Of a stretch of 64,000 bases of DNA, positions 59,883 through 64,000 are shown piece by piece. Origin of the DNA: Streptomyces sp. NBC_00223. GTDB lineage: Bacteria > Actinomycetota > Actinomycetes > Streptomycetales > Streptomycetaceae. A model generated the notes under the pieces. That model saw nothing but the letters and a program-made list of their open reading frames with translations. It was not told where the DNA came from and did not search any database. The translations under genes were made by a program, and so were the position numbers. Where the stretch lies: NCBI RefSeq assembly GCF_036199905.1, contig NZ_CP108109.1, positions 4,897,501-4,961,500 on the forward strand, given 5' to 3'. How positions within the stretch are numbered: the stretch's first letter is position 1; each line of letters begins with the position of its first letter.

Positions 59883-61408
59883 AATGCCGTCAAGTTTGGC
59901 GTTTGGGCTGGTGGGGGTGGGAGTTTGGGCTGTTGTGGTTGATGGTTGCGGTGATGTGGGCGGTGCCGGTGGGGACGGTCTGGCGTTTCTTGCCGTTGCC
60001 GATCTTGCCGGCGGCGTATTTGGACAGGGATCGTTTGACGAGGCGGTTGTATATCCGCAGGCGGCGTGGGGGTAGTGGGTGGTCGCGGAGGTAGGTGCCG
60101 ACCGCGCCGAGCAGTCGGGCGTCTGGGGGACCGTCGATCTCGGTGGCGGTGGTGATGCCGTTGACGGTTTCACGCAGGGCCAGGGTGAAGCCCATCGCGG
60201 TGCAGGGCAGCCCTGCGGCGGTCCCGGCGCGGGCCATGACCAGGCGCAGGAGCTGGTAGCTGATCAGCAGGGCATGGATCTCCTGGGCCAGGCCGGCTGG
60301 GGTGGTGCAGTGCAGGACCCGGCCGCCGAGCATCGTGGACTTGACCGAGCAGAACGTTTCCTCGACTTCCCACCGGTCGTGGTAACAGGCGGCGATCGCG
60401 TCGGCGGGATGGGTGCGCCAGTTGAGCAGGCTGGTGGCCAGCAGCCATGTGCTGGTGCGGGTGCCCTGGTCGGTGGTGACCTGGACGGTGACGGCGATCG
60501 CGCGGACTTCGCGGCCGGCCCGCAGCGTCAGCCATGAGCCGTCGGGGTAGCGCTGAAGGGCCGGCAGGCGGGCGGTGCGGGGCAGCCGCACCGTGAAGTC
60601 GGCCCCGGTGGCGACCAGATCCGACAGGAACCCGGCCGCGTCGAACCCCGCGTCGAGCAGGACCAGCATTCCCGTGTGCAGGCTGCGCAGCAGCCGCCGG
60701 GCCGGAACGAACTCCCGGCCTGAGACCGGGCCGAAGACCGCATCGGCCAGGGTGCGGGTGGAGCAGTAGACCAAGGCGATCACCTGCACCAGCGGATAGC
60801 CCGCCGTGCCGTAGCGGTGCTTGTGCTTGCCCAGCCAGGCCCGGGTGGCCGCACTGTCCGGGACGGCCAGGACCGTGCCGTCGACCGCGCAGACCTCAAG
60901 GCCCCGCCACGGCTGCGGCACCGCGGCCGGGTGACGGCACAACTCGCGCAACAGCAACTGCAGCGGACGCGACCCCAGCCGCACCCGCGCCGCGTGCAGG
61001 CCCTGCCGGGTCGGGTCCGGCAACCCCGCGCCACCGAGCGCGGCACCCGCCATCCGGTACACCGCCCCCAGGGACACCGACCCGCACAACCCCTGCGCGA
61101 CCAGCAGATAGACCACCACCCGGGCCGGCAGATCACGCACCCGCCGCTGCACCCGGCCCGTCCGCGCCAAAACCTCATCGACCACGGAGAACGGCAGCAG
61201 CCACGTCAACGGCCCCAGATGCCCCGGCGCGAAACACCCGGCACCTGCGGCCACCGAACGAGTAATGACAGACTCAGACACAGCAGGGCCCCTCCACGGA
61301 TCCGGACTCGACACCCATATCCGTAGCGGGGCCCTGCCCCCGCTGTCCCACAAACACCCCAACCCCAACAACCCAACCCCCAAACTTGACGGCATTGGGG
61401 GTACCCCC
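59871..61408. mobile_element. IS4-type insertion sequence with 12-bp target duplications
   Basis: The element spans 59883-61396 (1,514 bp). Its ends are inverted repeats AATGCCGTCAAGTTTGG (17 bp perfect, weaker match continuing inward). GGGGGTACCCCC flanks both sides (59871-59882 and 61397-61408), and two unoccupied copies of that 12-mer sit in the array next door, which supports it as the duplicated target. It encodes one transposase and looks intact. Confidence 0.88.
59890..61281 (-). CDS. IS4-family transposase
   Basis: A 463-aa DDE transposase. The catalytic Asp residues are in VCAVDGTVLAVPDS and LVLLDAGFDAAGF, and the Glu in the IS4 signature YHDRWEVEETFCSVK (Y-R-E-K). An N-terminal domain (LTWLLPFSVVDEVLARTGRV) precedes the core. 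GTG 61281 is chosen for GGAGGGG upstream; the longer frame reads through the terminal region. No frameshift is seen. Confidence 0.92.
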   Translation of the reverse strand: MSESVITRSVAAGAGCFAPGHLGPLTWLLPFSVVDEVLARTGRVQRRVRDLPARVVVYLLVAQGLCGSVSLGAVYRMAGAALGGAGLPDPTRQGLHAARVRLGSRPLQLLLRELCRHPAAVPQPWRGLEVCAVDGTVLAVPDSAATRAWLGKHKHRYGTAGYPLVQVIALVYCSTRTLADAVFGPVSGREFVPARRLLRSLHTGMLVLLDAGFDAAGFLSDLVATGADFTVRLPRTARLPALQRYPDGSWLTLRAGREVRAIAVTVQVTTDQGTRTSTWLLATSLLNWRTHPADAIAACYHDRWEVEETFCSVKSTMLGGRVLHCTTPAGLAQEIHALLISYQLLRLVMARAGTAAGLPCTAMGFTLALRETVNGITTATEIDGPPDARLLGAVGTYLRDHPLPPRRLRIYNRLVKRSLSKYAAGKIGNGKKRQTVPTGTAHITATINHNSPNSHPHQPKRQT

Positions 61409-61458
61409 AGGCGGGGGCGCCCGGTTGGGGCGGGGGATCGGGGCGGCGGGGGGACGCA

Positions 61459-61464
61459 TAGGGT
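61459..61464 (+). promoter_or_regulatory. candidate -10 of leaderless menG
   Basis: TAGGGT ends 7 nt before the GTG start of menG. No clear -35 is seen; the IS right end is only 50 bp upstream, so the upstream promoter context has been replaced. Confidence 0.4.
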
Positions 61465-61471
61465 GGGTCAC

Positions 61472-62170
61472 GTGACCCGAGCCTCTTTGGAGAAGCAGCC
61501 CCAGGAAGTCGCCGCCATGTTCGACGACGTGGCGGCCAAGTACGACCTCACCAACGACGTGCTCTCCCTCGGCCAAGCCCGCCTCTGGCGCAAAGCCGTC
61601 GCCCAGGCCCTGGCCGTACGCCCCGGCGAGCGCGTGCTCGACCTCGGCGCCGGCACCGGCACCTCCTCCCTGCCGTTCGCCGCCGCGGGAGCGGACGTCG
61701 TCCCCTGCGACTTCTCCCTCGGCATGCTCCGCGAGGGCAAGAAGCGGAACCCCGAGCTGCCGCTGACCGCGGGCGACGCGACCCGACTGCCGTTCGCCGA
61801 CGGCGTGTTCGACGCGGTCACCATCTCCTTCGCGCTGCGCAACGTCCACGACACCGACGCCGCCCTGCGTGAGATGCGCCGCGTCGCGAAGCCCGGCGGC
61901 CGACTGGTCATCTGCGAGTTCAGCCACCCCACCTACCGGCCGTTCCGCACCGTCTACACCGAGTACCTGATGCGCGCCCTGCCGCCGGTCGCCACAGCGG
62001 TGAGCAGCAATCCGGACGCGTACGTCTACCTCGCCGAGTCCATCCGCGCCTGGCCCGACCAGCGCGGTCTCGCCTCGCGGCTCCAGGGCGCGGGCTGGAC
62101 CGCAGTCGCCTGGCGCAATCTGACCGGCGGCATCGTCGCCCTCCACCGCGGCACCAAGTCCGCGGACTGA
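61472..62170 (+). CDS. menG: demethylmenaquinone methyltransferase
   Basis: SAM-dependent UbiE/MenG (232 aa), last step of menaquinone synthesis. The start block EVAAMFDDVAAKYDLTNDVL, the SAM motif VLDLGAGTGTSSLPFA and the family block SFALRNVHDTDAALREMRRV are present. GTG 61472 is chosen because frames upstream run into the IS. Confidence 0.95.
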   Translation: MTRASLEKQPQEVAAMFDDVAAKYDLTNDVLSLGQARLWRKAVAQALAVRPGERVLDLGAGTGTSSLPFAAAGADVVPCDFSLGMLREGKKRNPELPLTAGDATRLPFADGVFDAVTISFALRNVHDTDAALREMRRVAKPGGRLVICEFSHPTYRPFRTVYTEYLMRALPPVATAVSSNPDAYVYLAESIRAWPDQRGLASRLQGAGWTAVAWRNLTGGIVALHRGTKSAD

Positions 62171-62282
62171 CCGCGCGGGTAAGGGATTTCGGGGGCGGGC
62201 GAGGGAGCCGGGCCCGTAGGGTGCGGTGTCTGAGGGAAGGACGGCAGGTCCAGCCGTCTCCCGACCGCCCCCGGAGTCGTCC

Positions 62283-63977
62283 ATGCCCTACTGCCCCGCC
62301 TGCGGCAATTCCGTGTCCGACGCGCCGGACACGCGCTTCTGCTCGCGGTGCGGCAGGGATCTGACCGCGCCCGCCCTCCCGGGGCAGACCCCGTCGCCAC
62401 CCACCGTGCCTCCGGCCGGACACGTACCGCCGCCCACCACGCCACCGGCAGGGCCGCCGACAGCCCCACCCGCCGCGTACACCCCGCCGCCGTACGCCCC
62501 CGCGCCGCCCCCGCCGTACACGCCCGCCCCGCCGCCCGTGCCCACGGGTCCCTCGCCCGCCGGGCTGTTCGCGCGGCGGGTGGTCAGCGGTGACTGGGGA
62601 AGGCCGGCGGCCGTCGCCGCCGCGCCCGCGCTGAGCGTCCTCGCGCTGGCAGTGGTGGTCGGCGCCCGCCTGGGCTCCGTGCTGCCCGGGTACGTGGTCG
62701 GCTGGGGCGGCCGCACCCGGCTGGCCCTCGCGCTGTTCGTGCAGGGCCTCGGCGGCACGCTGAACGTCACCTCCTCCCTCCCCGGCGACTCCGGCGACTC
62801 CGGTGACTTCGGCGGCTACGACGGCAACGACGACTCGTACTTCGGCTACGACGACTCCGACTCGGGCCTCTACGACGACGGTTCGGGCCTCTCCGGTTCA
62901 TCCGGTTCGTCCGACTCCTACGGGATCGCCGGCTCCACGCTGTCCGTACTGCCGCTGACGATCACCCTGTTGTGGGTCGTGGCCCTGGTCGTCGCCCTGC
63001 GGGCCATGCGCAAGCGGCAGGCGGGCCCCGAGGCGGCGGTGCGGGTCGCGCTGCTGAGCGCGGCGGCCGCCTTCGTACTCGCGCTGGTCGGGCAGCCGAC
63101 CATCGCCCGCGTCCATGTGCACTCCGGGCCCTTCCTGGTGGCACTGTGGACCTTCCTGATCAGCCTGGCGACGGCCCTGCTGGTGCTCTGCGGCCCGGCC
63201 CCGCACACCTGGCTCGCCACCCGCCCGGGTCTGGCGGCCTTCTACCGCGCGCTGCGCACGGCCTCGCTCGCCCTGCTGATCACCGTCCTCCTCGCGGGCG
63301 CGATCGTCTTCCTGGTGGTCGCCGACCACTACGACTCGGCCGGCGGCTGGGGTCTGGCCGGTACCGCGCTCCTGCTGCCCAACGCCGGGCTGTCAGGGCT
63401 GGGGCTGGCGTGGGGAGCGCCGTTCAAGCTGAACGAGATCACCATCGGGGGCCCTCCCATACGATTCTCCTTCGGTCTGTCCGAACTCGACCACGTGTGG
63501 AACGGCTGGTCGACGGCCGCGGTGGTCGCCGGGGGCGTTCTGTGCGCGCTGCTGATCGGGGTGCTGGCGGTACGGCGCTCCCGCGTCCGGAGCGAACAGT
63601 TCGCGGTGGCAGGGGTGTTCACCGCGCTGTTCACGGTGCTGGTCGCGCTGGGCGGCCTGTCGAGCAACGGCTCCGGCGGCCTGGGAATGATGGGCGGCGG
63701 CCATGTCACGCTGGGGACGAGCCTGCCCGCGGCGCTGGGCTTCTGCCTGCTGTGGGCGTTCGGCGGTGTGCTCGTCGGACCGTACGTGGCCCGGGTGCTG
63801 GGTGTTCGACCCGCCCCGGTCGGCGGCCCCCAGCCGTTCATGCCTCCGCGGCAGGCCGCGCCCGGCCCCCAGCCGTACGTACCTCCGCGGCAGGCCGCGC
63901 CCCCCGGCCCCACCGTTCACGACCTCGGCGTCGTGGAGCCGGACCGGCTCAAAAAGAAGGGCCCGCGCCACCAGTGA
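62283..63977 (+). CDS. zinc-ribbon multi-pass membrane protein
   Basis: A 564-aa protein. The N-terminus is a zinc ribbon (CPACGNSVSDAPDTRFCSRC), followed by ~60 residues of Pro-rich sequence, then about nine hydrophobic segments with a Gly/Asp/Ser/Tyr-rich exposed loop (GDSGDSGDFGGYDGNDD), and a C-terminal tail with two PQP-(F/Y)-(M/V)-PPRQAAP repeats. ATG 62283 with GGAG upstream; TAGGGT at 62217-62222 is a candidate -10. Function unknown. Confidence 0.75.
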   Translation: MPYCPACGNSVSDAPDTRFCSRCGRDLTAPALPGQTPSPPTVPPAGHVPPPTTPPAGPPTAPPAAYTPPPYAPAPPPPYTPAPPPVPTGPSPAGLFARRVVSGDWGRPAAVAAAPALSVLALAVVVGARLGSVLPGYVVGWGGRTRLALALFVQGLGGTLNVTSSLPGDSGDSGDFGGYDGNDDSYFGYDDSDSGLYDDGSGLSGSSGSSDSYGIAGSTLSVLPLTITLLWVVALVVALRAMRKRQAGPEAAVRVALLSAAAAFVLALVGQPTIARVHVHSGPFLVALWTFLISLATALLVLCGPAPHTWLATRPGLAAFYRALRTASLALLITVLLAGAIVFLVVADHYDSAGGWGLAGTALLLPNAGLSGLGLAWGAPFKLNEITIGGPPIRFSFGLSELDHVWNGWSTAAVVAGGVLCALLIGVLAVRRSRVRSEQFAVAGVFTALFTVLVALGGLSSNGSGGLGMMGGGHVTLGTSLPAALGFCLLWAFGGVLVGPYVARVLGVRPAPVGGPQPFMPPRQAAPGPQPYVPPRQAAPPGPTVHDLGVVEPDRLKKKGPRHQ

Positions 63978-64000
63978 CCCGCCGTCGGGTCCGGTACGAC

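Noticed and set aside
59298..59942. 214-codon frame in the repeat array before the IS
   Set aside because: Translation simply repeats RGAGGTPGRSLGEELRDQPR-type units of the DNA repeat.

Overview
The window is chromosomal DNA of a Streptomyces. The evidence is very high G+C with strong G/C third-position bias, many GTG and TTG starts, the sporulation sigma factor BldN beside its DUF5667 anti-sigma partner, the redox repressor Rex leading a haem operon, a class I lysyl-tRNA synthetase, and a complete futalosine menaquinone gene set. No tRNA, rRNA or CRISPR array was seen.

Layout. 1-5.3 kb: acyltransferase (cut by the left edge), rsbN-bldN, HAD phosphatase, glutaredoxin-like protein. 5.4-12.6 kb: DEDDh exonuclease, then rex-hemA-hemC-hemD as one overlapping operon behind a Rex operator, an 81-bp repeat array, and hemB. 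12.6-15.86 kb: a compact island between two copies of the 3' end of hemB, holding two overlapping genes, a DUF262 protein and a full-length HipA-type kinase with conserved catalytic spacing. 15.9-27.6 kb: a YkuD-like protein lacking the catalytic Cys, DUF4253 protein, SDR with a 26-bp operator, a decayed sigma/membrane pseudogene, divergent argS/lysS with two DnaA-box-like sites between them, a DUF2637 membrane protein, two DUF3558 lipoproteins and RtcB. 27.7-36.7 kb: accessory region with a PIMT-like methyltransferase coupled to a 44-residue Pro-rich peptide, an SDR/membrane-protein pair, an alternating 143-bp repeat array, a FolD paralogue lacking its catalytic Lys next to an FchA-like cyclohydrolase, and a GH87 alpha-1,3-glucanase. 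36.9-62.2 kb: hemL, a cytochrome c maturation operon (tlpA-ccdA-resB-ccsB), the menaquinone genes (mqnL, mqnP, mqnM, mqnE, mqnA, mqnC, menG), a small WXG100-type cluster, and an IS4-type insertion sequence that landed in a repeat array just upstream of menG. The window closes with a zinc-ribbon membrane protein.

How it fits together: haem synthesis (hemA, C, D, B, L), Rex sensing of NADH/NAD+, cytochrome c maturation and menaquinone synthesis all serve the respiratory chain. The item most likely to be undescribed is the DUF262-HipA pair in the hemB-borne island: it has a complete kinase but no HipB-type antitoxin and no nuclease domain. Gene orders attributed to S. coelicolor are from memory and are marked as inference.
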